In this document: positions 28,494 to 37,327 of the stretch, one piece after another
Layout: each line of letters begins with the position of its first letter
How positions within the stretch are numbered: the first letter of the stretch is position 1
NCBI GenBank assembly: GCA_019187405.1
Contig: JABAQZ010000001.1
Span: 62,001-126,000 of the forward strand
Reading direction: 5' to 3'
Length of the DNA stretch: 64,000 nt
DNA from: Ignavibacteria bacterium
GTDB taxonomy: Bacteria > Bacteroidota > Ignavibacteria > Tepidaquicellales > Tepidaquicellaceae
Translations under genes and position numbers: made by a program
Notes under the pieces: model-generated
Databases searched by the model: none
Seen by the model: only the letters and a program-made list of their open reading frames with translations
Told to the model about the DNA's origin: nothing

Positions 28494-29261
28494 ATGAGAC
28501 CAAACATTACGCAACAGGTAGACGAATCGTTTTACATAATCATGGGAATATCAGTTATTCTGCTTATGGTTATTACTGCTGCCATGCTTTACTTTCTTTA
28601 CAAGTATAATGCAAAGAGGCATCCAGTTGCTGAAAATATAGAAGGAAATACGACTGTAGAAATAGTATGGACGGTAATACCCGTAATCTTGGTATTATTC
28701 ATGTTTTACATTAGCTGGACAGGATTTAAAAACATGCGGGACGTTCCCAAAGATGCCATGGTAGTAAAGGTGAACGGACAAATGTGGAAATGGAGTTTTG
28801 AATATGATAACAAAAAGAAATCGGATACTTTGTACCTTCCGGTAAATAAAAACGTGAAGTTTGAAATTACTGCAACCGACGTTAATCACAGTTTTTATCT
28901 TCCTCAGTTCAGAGTAAAAGAAGATGCTGTACCGGGAAGGACAAATTATTACTGGATTAGAACCGATAAAGTGGGCACCTTTTATGCGGCTTGCGCCGAG
29001 TATTGCGGATTGAATCATTCTTACATGTATGCAACAATGAAAGTTTTGCCGGAAGAGGAATTTTTAGTCTGGAAAAATTATTTTCCGTCCGAAACCGGAA
29101 AAGACACAACCGCAACGAAAACAGATTCATTAAAAACTTCATCAACAGTTGCTGATACATTAAAAAATAAAACAGATTCATTAAAGACTACATCAACAGT
29201 CCGTGATACTTCGAAAAGTATGAAAGATTCGTTAAAAACAGATTCATTAAAGAAAAAATAA
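28494..29261 (+). CDS. ctaC: Cytochrome c oxidase subunit II with CuA site
   Basis: Electron-entry subunit, 255 residues. Two membrane helices (about 12-36 and 57-77) precede a periplasmic cupredoxin domain. The CuA ligands are all visible: H132 (DVNHSFYLP), C167, E169, C171, H175 and M178 (CAEYCGLNHSYM). No cytochrome c domain is fused here. The C-terminal 50 residues are a Ser/Thr/Lys/Asp-rich tail with repeats of TDSLKT and DTLK-type units, absent from typical subunit II. It lies 6 bp after ctaF. Confidence 0.96.
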   Translation: MRPNITQQVDESFYIIMGISVILLMVITAAMLYFLYKYNAKRHPVAENIEGNTTVEIVWTVIPVILVLFMFYISWTGFKNMRDVPKDAMVVKVNGQMWKWSFEYDNKKKSDTLYLPVNKNVKFEITATDVNHSFYLPQFRVKEDAVPGRTNYYWIRTDKVGTFYAACAEYCGLNHSYMYATMKVLPEEEFLVWKNYFPSETGKDTTATKTDSLKTSSTVADTLKNKTDSLKTTSTVRDTSKSMKDSLKTDSLKKK

Positions 29262-29272
29262 ATTTTTCAGTA

Positions 29273-30229
29273 ATTAATACTAACTTAATAAATAACAGCA
29301 GAGAATATTACAGGACAGACATTGTTCGAGCCGGACATGTTTCAAAATCTGATTCCGTAAGCAGGATAAAGATAATACTTGAGTTATCTAAGATCAGAAT
29401 TACGTTACTTGTAGCTTTTACTACACTGCTCGGATATCTTCTCGGACTTGACAGCATTGAATTATTTTCATTGTATCCAGTTGCCGGAATATTTTTGCTT
29501 GCATGCGGATCTGCAGCTCTGAATCATTATCAGGAAAGAAACACCGATGCTTTGATGGCAAGGACAGCAGGCAGACCGATTCCTTCGGGTAAAATATCGT
29601 CGATAAACGGAATTTTAATTTCATTATTCTTTTTAGCTTCGGGAAGTTTAATCCTGTTATTTAAATCAAATCTCACTGCGCTTGCAATCGGACTTTATAC
29701 ATTTGCATGGTATAATGCAGTTTACACGCCATTAAAAAGAATGACGCCGTTTGCAATTATTCCGGGTTCTCTTGTTGGCGCTTTGCCGCCGGTTGCAGGA
29801 TGGGCTGCCGCAGGCGCGGACATTGCCGATCCCAAAATCATTTTTGTTGCTTTATTCTTTTTTGTCTGGCAGATACCGCATTTTTGGATATTACTAATGG
29901 TTTATGGAAAGGATTATGACAGGGGAGGCTTTCCAAATCTTACAAATTTGTTTTCTGTCAGTCAGCTGAAAAAAATAACATTCAGCTGGATTATGCTTAC
30001 ATCAGCTATTGCAATGACTTTTAATATATTTGAAATACCTAATTATACTTTAACTGGATTGATGCTTATATGTGTTTCCGTATGGCTGATATTTGAGTCA
30101 GTGAAGTTTTTAAAATCCGATGACACTATCGGAAATTGCAAGAGTATGTTTATTAGAATAAATATTTTTTCAGTTCTCATAATAACAATTTTATCAACAG
30201 ACAAACTAATAAAATTATTTTTAGCATAA
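29273..30229 (+). CDS. ctaB: Protoheme IX farnesyltransferase (heme O synthase), non-standard start
   Basis: UbiA-family membrane enzyme that farnesylates heme b to heme O for the oxidase. LNHYQERNTDALMART is the first Asp-rich prenyl-binding motif (with Glu at one position), RPIPSGK follows, and NAVYTPLKRMTPFA is the second conserved loop. About nine helices. The family's N-terminus is clearly encoded upstream of the first TTG at 29471: residues LELSKIRITLLVAFTTLLGY are read from 29378 on. From the stop at 29204-29206 to 29471 this frame has no ATG, GTG or TTG. ATT at 29273, 11 bases after ctaC, gives 318 residues, close to family length. ATT at 29321 is an alternative. An indel in the sequence could also explain this. 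Confidence 0.88.
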   Translation: MNTNLINNSREYYRTDIVRAGHVSKSDSVSRIKIILELSKIRITLLVAFTTLLGYLLGLDSIELFSLYPVAGIFLLACGSAALNHYQERNTDALMARTAGRPIPSGKISSINGILISLFFLASGSLILLFKSNLTALAIGLYTFAWYNAVYTPLKRMTPFAIIPGSLVGALPPVAGWAAAGADIADPKIIFVALFFFVWQIPHFWILLMVYGKDYDRGGFPNLTNLFSVSQLKKITFSWIMLTSAIAMTFNIFEIPNYTLTGLMLICVSVWLIFESVKFLKSDDTIGNCKSMFIRINIFSVLIITILSTDKLIKLFLA

Positions 30230-30242
30230 ATAAAATTTATAA

Positions 30243-31607
30243 ATGGATTTTTTAGAAAAATTAGTCATACCGGCTACAACTTCTCATTTGTATCTGCTAA
30301 AAGTTATGCTGATACTTTCGCTTCTGATTTTCATTCCTTTTTTGGGAATGCTGATTGGCGGCACGGCATTTTCCGTAATATTTAATACTTACGGGAGAAA
30401 AATTAAAAGCGTGCTTTTTGTAAGATTTGCCAAAGACATTATTGACAAGCTTGCGATAAACAGATTTGTAGGTGTCGGGCTTGGTGTAGTTCCGCTTCTT
30501 TCAATTACTTTCTGTTATGCGCAGCTGCTGTATCAGGTCAATGTTATTTGTGTAAGTCTGCTTTTTATGGCGACGCTTTTTATGATAATTTCAATTAATT
30601 TCATCTACAGCTATCAAAATACTTTTCAGATTGAATCACTTGTAGGAACTCTTACCAGCATCAGCGGAATATATAAGCATGAGATAGACGTGAAAATTCC
30701 GGAAGATATTATTGATTATGAATTTGACCTGATGAATGCAAATTCAAATTCCGGCTTGTATGGATTGATAATGCTGCTCATCTCCGGTTTCTTTTTTACG
30801 GCAGGGACAACAATTGCATTATACTCTGACAGATATCAGGATTTTCAAAATATTGCTCAGATTTTTTTATCGGGTGCATCGTATGTTAATTTTCTTTTTC
30901 TTCTGATAATTTCTGTTGCTGTAACCGGAAGCGCGATTTTATTTTTCTTTTTCAGCTGGCAGGGCGGGCTGTTTAATATGGATAAGGAATATTCAAATTT
31001 TGTAAAAAAAATTGCCGGCAATATTGCATTTACCGGAGCTGCCCTTCTTCCAATAGTAATTTTTATGAGCTTTTTTGTAATTCCAAATGTAGCTCTTTCA
31101 GGATCTGTTTTTATGTGGACGGGATTTTCATTAGTTTCGGTTCTCATGCTTTGTAATTTTATTTATGCCGTCATTAAGAATTCAGATTTAAAATACATTA
31201 GTGCGGTTTTTTATTTTATGATTCTTTCTGTTGGGTTTATTGTTCTTATAAACCAGTCGGCATTTGCAACTGCGTCCATAAAAAATCTTGAAACTATCAG
31301 CATAAAAGCTGACGAACTCGAAAAGGAAAAGAAATCCAAAACTGTGAATACCTCCGGAGTAAACGGCGAGGAAGTTTATACAAGAGTTTGCGCAGCTTGT
31401 CATAAATTTGATACTAAACTTGTCGGACCGCCGTATGACCAGACTGTTCCGACTTATAACGGTGATGTAAAAAAACTGGCTTCATATATTATGAATCCCG
31501 TTAAGAAAAATCCTGATTATCCCCCAATGCCTGCTCCTCCGATTAAACAAAAAGAAGCAGAAGCAGTGGCACAGTATCTAATAGATAAAGTTTCAGGTAA
31601 AAAATAA
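30243..31607 (+). CDS. Polytopic membrane protein fused to cytochrome c domain
   Basis: A 454-residue protein at the end of the oxidase operon, 13 bp after ctaB. Residues 1-355 contain about nine hydrophobic helices that I cannot place in a known family. The first has a histidine before it (TSHLYLLKVML), as heme-binding membrane subunits often do. Residues about 375-454 are a small class I cytochrome c: the covalent heme motif is CAACH at 383-387 and the likely distal ligand is M429 in YPPMPAPP. The protein could pass electrons from a quinol or donor to the CuA subunit, but this is inferred from position and heme only. The operon terminator follows 24 bp later. Confidence 0.85.
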   Translation: MDFLEKLVIPATTSHLYLLKVMLILSLLIFIPFLGMLIGGTAFSVIFNTYGRKIKSVLFVRFAKDIIDKLAINRFVGVGLGVVPLLSITFCYAQLLYQVNVICVSLLFMATLFMIISINFIYSYQNTFQIESLVGTLTSISGIYKHEIDVKIPEDIIDYEFDLMNANSNSGLYGLIMLLISGFFFTAGTTIALYSDRYQDFQNIAQIFLSGASYVNFLFLLIISVAVTGSAILFFFFSWQGGLFNMDKEYSNFVKKIAGNIAFTGAALLPIVIFMSFFVIPNVALSGSVFMWTGFSLVSVLMLCNFIYAVIKNSDLKYISAVFYFMILSVGFIVLINQSAFATASIKNLETISIKADELEKEKKSKTVNTSGVNGEEVYTRVCAACHKFDTKLVGPPYDQTVPTYNGDVKKLASYIMNPVKKNPDYPPMPAPPIKQKEAEAVAQYLIDKVSGKK

Positions 31608-31631
31608 TTTTAATTTTATTGCTGAATACCG

Positions 31632-31661
31632 GGCGGAGAAATGTTGCTCCGCCTTTTTTTT
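31632..31661 (+). terminator. Rho-independent terminator of the oxidase operon
   Basis: Perfect 7-bp stem GGCGGAG (31632-31638) and CTCCGCC (31647-31653), loop of 8, then eight T (31654-31661). It lies 24 bp after the cytochrome c fusion gene and covers an in-frame ATG (31641) upstream of the sirtuin. Confidence 0.93.
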
Positions 31662-31667
31662 GGAAAA

Positions 31668-32366
31668 TTGAAAGATAAGAATAAAAAGAAATTAACGGCA
31701 CTTACTGGCGCGGGAATTAGCGCTGAAAGCGGATTGTCAACATTCAGAAATTCAGGAGGCCTCTGGGAAGGTCATAATGTCATGGATGTTGCTTCACCGG
31801 AAGGCTGGAGAAGAAACAAAGAGCTGGTGCTGGAGTTTTATAATCAGAGACGGAGACAACTCTCAAAAGCTGAACCAAACGAAGCTCATTTTGCTCTTGT
31901 AAAACTTGAAGAGAAATATAATGTAACCGTCATTACGCAAAACGTTGATAACCTGCATGAACGGGCGGGATCATCAAACGTAATTCATCTTCACGGCGAA
32001 CTTACAAAAGCCAGAAGCTCTTTAGATCCGGATCTGATTTATGAAATCGGAAATAAGGATATCAATATCGGAGACAAGTGCGGTCTCGGTTCTCAGTTAA
32101 GACCGCATGTAGTTTGGTTCGGTGAAGCCGTTCCCATGATGGGGGAAGCAATGAAACATTCTTATGAAACCGATATCTTTTTAATAATTGGTACATCACT
32201 TGTAGTTTATCCGGCAGCAAGTCTGGTTGAGTTTGTTCCGGAAAATTCAGATATCTATCTTATTGATCCATCAAAACCGGAAAACTATAATTATCATTCA
32301 AGGATTCAATTTATTCAAAAGAAAGCGACCGAAGGTACAAAAGAATTACTCGGAATACTGCTTTAA
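31668..32366 (+). CDS. Sir2-family NAD-dependent deacylase, class III-like, no zinc site
   Basis: Sirtuin that removes acyl groups from lysines with NAD. LTALTGAGISAESGLSTFRN binds NAD, VTQNVDNLHERAG-type residues (ITQNVDNLHERAG) and HLHGEL hold the catalytic His, and WFGEAVP and IIGTSLVVYPA complete the Rossmann part. FYNQRRRQL has the YxxR pair that class III (SIRT5-type) enzymes use for acidic acyl groups. The usual zinc module with four Cys is missing: only one Cys (DKCGLGSQ) is present between HLHGEL and LRPHVVWFGE. An ATG at 31641 lies inside the terminator hairpin. I prefer the TTG at 31668, which gives 232 residues. Confidence 0.9.
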   Translation: MKDKNKKKLTALTGAGISAESGLSTFRNSGGLWEGHNVMDVASPEGWRRNKELVLEFYNQRRRQLSKAEPNEAHFALVKLEEKYNVTVITQNVDNLHERAGSSNVIHLHGELTKARSSLDPDLIYEIGNKDINIGDKCGLGSQLRPHVVWFGEAVPMMGEAMKHSYETDIFLIIGTSLVVYPAASLVEFVPENSDIYLIDPSKPENYNYHSRIQFIQKKATEGTKELLGILL

Positions 32367-32502
32367 GTTTGTAAGCTGCGGATTATTTTCGCTTTTCCTT
32401 AAAATCAATTTTTAAATTAGAGAAAAGCTGATCTGCAGCCGAAAAAAATTGTCTGCTAATTTATATTTTTTTAATCATGTGATTTAATTAAAATGATATC
32501 AA

Positions 32503-35076
32503 ATGGTCAGGATAATTTTCATAATCTCACTTCTGTTATGCCCTGCGCTTGCATTTTCTCAAATTGTAAGGGATACTTCTAAAAAATCTGCCGATACTTT
32601 GTTTAAAATCACAGAACCGGATACTCTTGTTAATAAAATCAACGATACAATAAAAACCACGGATTCGGGAGTTGATGCGGTGATAAATTACTCCGCAGAG
32701 GATTCCATTGTGTATGATCTTAAAAGCAAAAAAATCAATTTGTATAATGAGGCGCAGCTGACCTACAAAGATCTCAAACTTAATGCCGGAAGAATAACGG
32801 TGGATGAAGAAACACAAACACTCGAAGCATACGGAATACCCGATACGGTAAATGCCGGAAAGTTCATGCAGTCTCCATTGATGTTTCAGGCTGATACAAA
32901 GTACGAAGGTGCAAAGCTGTTGTATAATTTTGAAACTCAACAGGGAAGCGTCTCGATGGGATTCAGCGATGCGGAAATCGGATACTACTTCGGCGAGAAA
33001 ATCAAAAAGGTAACAAGCGATGTGCTCTTTATTAAAAACGGAATTTATACGACTTCTTCAGACAAAGAAGATCCGGAATATTATTTCCTTTCGCCAAAAA
33101 TGAAAGTAATTCCAAACGATAAAGTTATTGCGCAATCGGTATTTTTGTACATTGAAGGTGTGCCGGTATTCTGGATACCTTTTGGCGTATTCCCAAACAG
33201 AACAGGCAGGTCTTCAGGGCTTATTCCTCCAACTTTCGGCGATGATGCATCTTATGGCAAATATATTTCAAAGCTCGGATACTTCTGGGCAATAAACGAT
33301 TTTACCGATCTTTCTCTTACAGGAAGTTTTTTTTCAAAAGGAAGACTCGATCTTTACGGAAGATTTAGATATGCGCTTAAATATAATTTTTCAGGAAGCA
33401 TTGACGGAGGATATTCGCGCATCAGATTAGGAGAATCTACGGATGTCGGATCTCCAAATTCGGATGCCTGGGGATTTAACCTGACGCATAATCAAACTCT
33501 CACGCCAACTTCGAGGATTGATGCAAACATGGCATTTGTCAGCAGCAAGAATTTTTATAATACAACGACAAATTCATTATCGGAATTACTGCTTCAAAAC
33601 GCATTGTCAAATCTTACATATACAAAAATCTGGGAAGCTACTCCCTTTTCATTGAACATTAATTATTACAGAGATCAGAATTTACAAACGGGAGACATTT
33701 ATGAAAGATTGCCAATGATTAATTTCTCCATGTCACAGACATTCCCTTTTGAAAACAGCTATTCAGATACTTACAACAAGAAAATTTATGAGTATTTCAA
33801 TTTCTCATACAATGGAAACCTGCTTAACAACAGAACGAAAAAAACCATTACAACGGTATTAAACACAGACAGTACTTTCACGGATTGGAGAAGCGGGTTT
33901 AACAACACAATTAATTTAGCATTCTCTCCAAAGTTTGATCTCATATCTTTTAATCCGTATTTTTTTTATAATGAAATTTGGTACAATAAATATGTGGAAA
34001 AAACTTTTAACATTGCAGACAGCTCTGTCATCACAAATGATATTAACGGATTCAAAGCATTGCGTTACTTTACCACAGGTGTAAGCTTATCGACAAGATT
34101 TGTGGGAATATTCTCTCCGCGGATTTTTAATGTTACCGGAATCCGTCATACGATAACTCCGGCATTAACTTATGGTTACAGACCTGACTTTTCAGATCCT
34201 TCATGGGGATATTACAAAACTTACGCCGATGCTGATGGTAAAGAAATAAAGTATTCCATTTTTGAAAAAGAAGTATTTGGATCAGCCCCGGCAGGAGAGT
34301 CGCAATCGGTAGCACTGACACTTGGGAATGTATTTGAAATGAAGACCCGCGTAAATGACAGCACGGAGAATAAATTTCAACTGCTGAATTTTGACGCAGG
34401 CATAGGATATAATTTTGCAGCCGACTCGCTGAATCTTTCGGATCTTGTAACTACTTTCAGGACCAACATCGGCAGTTATCTGAACATCTCGGGCGGAGCA
34501 TCATTTAATTTTTACAAATATGATGACAATGTTAAAGGAAGAATAAATAAATTTCTTGCAGATACCGACGGTAAACTTGCCGACATGACAAATTTCTCTC
34601 TGAGTCTTACCACAAGTTTCAGTCTGGGAGAAGCCAGCTCAGTAATTTCGGAAAAGGATTCCATAGTTCTTTATGATTCAATATCCGACAGCAGAAGTTA
34701 CCGTGACATCAGAACTTCAATGCTCGATGAAATAGATTTTAACATTCCATTCAGCGGAGGTTTGGGATTTAATTACTTGCAGACGAGAACTAATCAGAAT
34801 TCAATTAGCAGGTTTTCAAACTTATCAGGAAACATTGCGTTTAATCTGACACAAAAGTGGAGATTTACTTTTTCTGCTAACTACGACATAGTAAACAGAC
34901 AAATTACGGCGCCGTACATTACAGCTTACCGCGATCTTAATTCCTGGGAAATGAATTTCAACTGGTATCCGGCGGGAGTTTACAGGGGGTTCTCGCTCGA
35001 GATAAGGATTAAAGCTCCGCAGCTAAGAGATATCAAAGTTACAAAGCAGACAAATTCGAGAGGAGTATTCAATTGA
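32503..35076 (+). CDS. lptD: LptD-like outer-membrane LPS assembly protein
   Basis: Outer-membrane beta-barrel that inserts lipopolysaccharide at the cell surface. The 857 residues start with a signal peptide (cleavage near AFSQ). An OstA-like N-terminal domain follows (about 55-200: YDLKSKKINLYNEAQLTYKD, LNAGRITVDEETQTLEAYG, GAKLLYNFETQQG). FWIPFGVFPNRTGRSSGLIPP is the conserved LptD barrel entry. The rest alternates aromatic beta strands to the end. It differs from proteobacterial LptD in sequence but matches the Bacteroidota type. It overlaps dapF by 4 bases. Confidence 0.92.
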   Translation: MVRIIFIISLLLCPALAFSQIVRDTSKKSADTLFKITEPDTLVNKINDTIKTTDSGVDAVINYSAEDSIVYDLKSKKINLYNEAQLTYKDLKLNAGRITVDEETQTLEAYGIPDTVNAGKFMQSPLMFQADTKYEGAKLLYNFETQQGSVSMGFSDAEIGYYFGEKIKKVTSDVLFIKNGIYTTSSDKEDPEYYFLSPKMKVIPNDKVIAQSVFLYIEGVPVFWIPFGVFPNRTGRSSGLIPPTFGDDASYGKYISKLGYFWAINDFTDLSLTGSFFSKGRLDLYGRFRYALKYNFSGSIDGGYSRIRLGESTDVGSPNSDAWGFNLTHNQTLTPTSRIDANMAFVSSKNFYNTTTNSLSELLLQNALSNLTYTKIWEATPFSLNINYYRDQNLQTGDIYERLPMINFSMSQTFPFENSYSDTYNKKIYEYFNFSYNGNLLNNRTKKTITTVLNTDSTFTDWRSGFNNTINLAFSPKFDLISFNPYFFYNEIWYNKYVEKTFNIADSSVITNDINGFKALRYFTTGVSLSTRFVGIFSPRIFNVTGIRHTITPALTYGYRPDFSDPSWGYYKTYADADGKEIKYSIFEKEVFGSAPAGESQSVALTLGNVFEMKTRVNDSTENKFQLLNFDAGIGYNFAADSLNLSDLVTTFRTNIGSYLNISGGASFNFYKYDDNVKGRINKFLADTDGKLADMTNFSLSLTTSFSLGEASSVISEKDSIVLYDSISDSRSYRDIRTSMLDEIDFNIPFSGGLGFNYLQTRTNQNSISRFSNLSGNIAFNLTQKWRFTFSANYDIVNRQITAPYITAYRDLNSWEMNFNWYPAGVYRGFSLEIRIKAPQLRDIKVTKQTNSRGVFN
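35061..35065 (+). promoter_or_regulatory. Shine-Dalgarno fixing the TTG start of dapF
   Basis: AGGAG lies 7 bases before the TTG at 35073, within the end of lptD. No ATG is available near the conserved N-terminus of dapF, so this site supports TTG. Confidence 0.7.
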
Positions 35077-35891
35077 CAGAAAAATATTCCGGCGCCGGTA
35101 ACACTTTTTTTATGGTGAATAATCTGGAAGGAAACGTAAAAAATTATGCTTCAGAGATCGTCAGTCTCATCAGTCACGATAAAGATACGGACGGGGTTAT
35201 TTTCTTGGAAAAATCGTATAAGGCAGATTTTAAAATGAATTACTTTAACAAGGACGGAACCGGAGACGCGCTTTGCGGTAATGGTCTCAGATGTACCGTG
35301 AAATATATTTCAGATAAAAATATTTCAGTTGAGAAAGAATTAAAAATAGAAGCAGTTTCAAATATATATGACTGTAAAATTGTATCGGATAAGGAAATAT
35401 CGGTTAAGTTTCCGCCTCCGGTTAATGTAAAAACAAATTTCAAACTTAAGGTTCACTTTCAGGAATGGTGGGAGCTGCTGAATTGCTCGTATGTTGATGT
35501 CGGCTCACCGCATATTGTTGTTTTTATTGATGAAATAGAAAAACCGAAAGTTAATTCGGTGAAAGAAGTTGACATAATCAACTGGGGACGAAACATCAGA
35601 ATGCATAAAGATCTGATGCCGGAAGGAGCGAATGTGAATTTCATTGAAGTATTGTCAAACGAAGAAGGTAAGCTTGCAATCAGAAGTTATGAACGCGGAG
35701 TGGAAGGCGAAACGCTTGCTTGCGGTACCGGAGCGCTTTCGTCGGCGCTGGTATTTTATTTATTAAGAAAACAGATTAATCCCGTAAAGTTGCTTACAAA
35801 ATCGGGTGAATATCTGATTGTTCATTTCGAAATAGAAAATAAGAAGTTGAATTCATTTTCACTTTCGGGAAATGCAGAAGCCGTAAAATAA
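35073..35891 (+). CDS. dapF: Diaminopimelate epimerase
   Basis: Converts LL- to meso-diaminopimelate for lysine and peptidoglycan. Both catalytic cysteines are present: C68 in GDALCGNGLRC and C217 in GETLACGTGALSS. KYSGAGNTFFMV is the substrate-binding start and RSYERGVEGET the conserved loop. The 272 residues fit the family. It starts at a TTG whose last two bases are in the lptD stop codon. Pairing with lptD links envelope lipid and cell-wall genes in one transcript. Confidence 0.96.
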   Translation: MTEKYSGAGNTFFMVNNLEGNVKNYASEIVSLISHDKDTDGVIFLEKSYKADFKMNYFNKDGTGDALCGNGLRCTVKYISDKNISVEKELKIEAVSNIYDCKIVSDKEISVKFPPPVNVKTNFKLKVHFQEWWELLNCSYVDVGSPHIVVFIDEIEKPKVNSVKEVDIINWGRNIRMHKDLMPEGANVNFIEVLSNEEGKLAIRSYERGVEGETLACGTGALSSALVFYLLRKQINPVKLLTKSGEYLIVHFEIENKKLNSFSLSGNAEAVK

Positions 35892-35892
35892 A

Positions 35893-35915
35893 AATGCCCG
35901 GCATAACCGGGCATT
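35893..35915. terminator. Terminator hairpin between convergent genes
   Basis: Perfect 9-bp stem AATGCCCGG (35893-35901) and CCGGGCATT (35907-35915), loop CATAA. On the minus strand it is followed by TTTTTATTTTA-type sequence, so it best serves the minus-strand gene ending at 35940. It also lies directly after dapF and may work both ways. Confidence 0.85.
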
Positions 35916-35939
35916 AAAAAAACTTTCTTTAAGTTAGTT

Positions 35940-37154
35940 TTAGAATACTATAAAACCGACTGAAGCGTTTGTAAAGTATTGTGTATCTGATCTCCATAGT
36001 TTTGTCCATCCTGCATTAATATTAAATGTAATATAATTCTCTATGTAAAAATTAAAACCTGTTGAGAAGTTATGATCCGCTGCAGACTTATCGAGACCGA
36101 TTGGAATTCCAAGTGAATCTGAGGATCCTGAAAGAATCTGATTGAAAGTTACGGTATATCCTGCATTAAAGGAAATTCTGTTTGTCAGATTGTATGTATA
36201 AAGAATTCCTCCGTTACCAGTAAACAATGAAAAGAAATTACTGTCTAATGGAGTTTGCGCATTTAAAAAGGCGCTGAACTGATGTTTGATTCCGACAGGA
36301 TATGCATATCTTCCTCTTATATCAAGTTTTGGCGAAGGTGATTCTATTTTTTCATTTCTTGTAAGTAGTTCATAAGAAATACCTAATCTGATATCTCCAC
36401 CGTATGCTCTTTCGTTTAGAAACTGATTTGTTCCGTATAATACGTCTCTAATTCTCATGAATCCTAAAGCGGACATATTGTTGAAGTTAGAAACTCCTGA
36501 GTTCAATACTTCATTTGTAATATCCTCAATGATTTTCGCTTCATAGAGAGCTTTGTATTTGTCTCTGTATTCATCTTCCCTGTCAATTATTTGAGCAATT
36601 GCTATCATTGTTGACTTGGGCATAAATTTTGAAGTAATGCCTCCTTTTTTGAGGTCTTCATCAATTCTGATAGCTTTGGCAAGTGAAGTTGCATTAACGC
36701 GTCTTCCGTATCCAAGACCTCCAAATATTTCAATAGTAGGTCTGTTATCTACGCCAAATTCTCTCTTTCTTAAATACGTAGATGTCAGAGCAGCATTACC
36801 AAAGAAACCTTTTGAATCACTGAAATACTTACTGATATCTGAATTAAAATTATACTGATATCTTGTCGTATCGCCTCTTGCAGCTTCGGATAAAGAACCT
36901 GTCAATCCGACATTCCATGCATAGCTTGGAGATGAATAAAACTGAGAATATGTTGCATCTAATCTCCAGGAACTGCTGACATTGTCTGCAAGAGAATCGT
37001 TTTCTGGAGTTGTTTGAGCCCAGTTATAAAACCCGTTCAACAGGAATTTTCTCGCTGAACTCACGGGTATATCAAAATCCGTTATTTTAACATTCTGTGA
37101 ATATGCCGCAGAAGTAATTAACAGAAAAAGTAAAATGTACTTTGTTAATTTCAT
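35940..37154 (-). CDS. Exported protein, probable outer-membrane beta-barrel
   Basis: A 404-residue protein with a signal peptide (cleavage near AAYSQN, residue about 20). The mature part is rich in alternating aromatic/polar residues (WRLDATYSQFYSSPSYAWNV; LGISYELL; HQFSAFLNAQ) and ends in VGFIVF, with Phe as the last residue as in many outer-membrane barrels. A more helical segment lies at about 170-235. No family recognised. It converges on dapF with a shared terminator hairpin. The upstream 170 bp to lpdA (divergent) should hold both promoters. Confidence 0.7.
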   Translation of the reverse strand: MKLTKYILLFLLITSAAYSQNVKITDFDIPVSSARKFLLNGFYNWAQTTPENDSLADNVSSSWRLDATYSQFYSSPSYAWNVGLTGSLSEAARGDTTRYQYNFNSDISKYFSDSKGFFGNAALTSTYLRKREFGVDNRPTIEIFGGLGYGRRVNATSLAKAIRIDEDLKKGGITSKFMPKSTMIAIAQIIDREDEYRDKYKALYEAKIIEDITNEVLNSGVSNFNNMSALGFMRIRDVLYGTNQFLNERAYGGDIRLGISYELLTRNEKIESPSPKLDIRGRYAYPVGIKHQFSAFLNAQTPLDSNFFSLFTGNGGILYTYNLTNRISFNAGYTVTFNQILSGSSDSLGIPIGLDKSAADHNFSTGFNFYIENYITFNINAGWTKLWRSDTQYFTNASVGFIVF

Positions 37155-37327
37155 TTAAAAATCCCTTTCTTTAATTTGTAAATATACACAATATATATAA
37201 TATTTTTATTTAATTTAATGCAATAGTTTAAGTAAAAGCTGAAATTTTTTTAAAAAATCTTGTTTTTTTAATTTAAGATTATATATATTCCCTTGATTTT
37301 TAGTCTGAAATTAAATTTTCTAAAAAA

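Noticed and set aside
31641-31667. ATG at 31641 as the sirtuin start
   Set aside because: It sits inside the loop of the oxidase-operon terminator, and the added residues (LLRLFFGK) look unlike the family.
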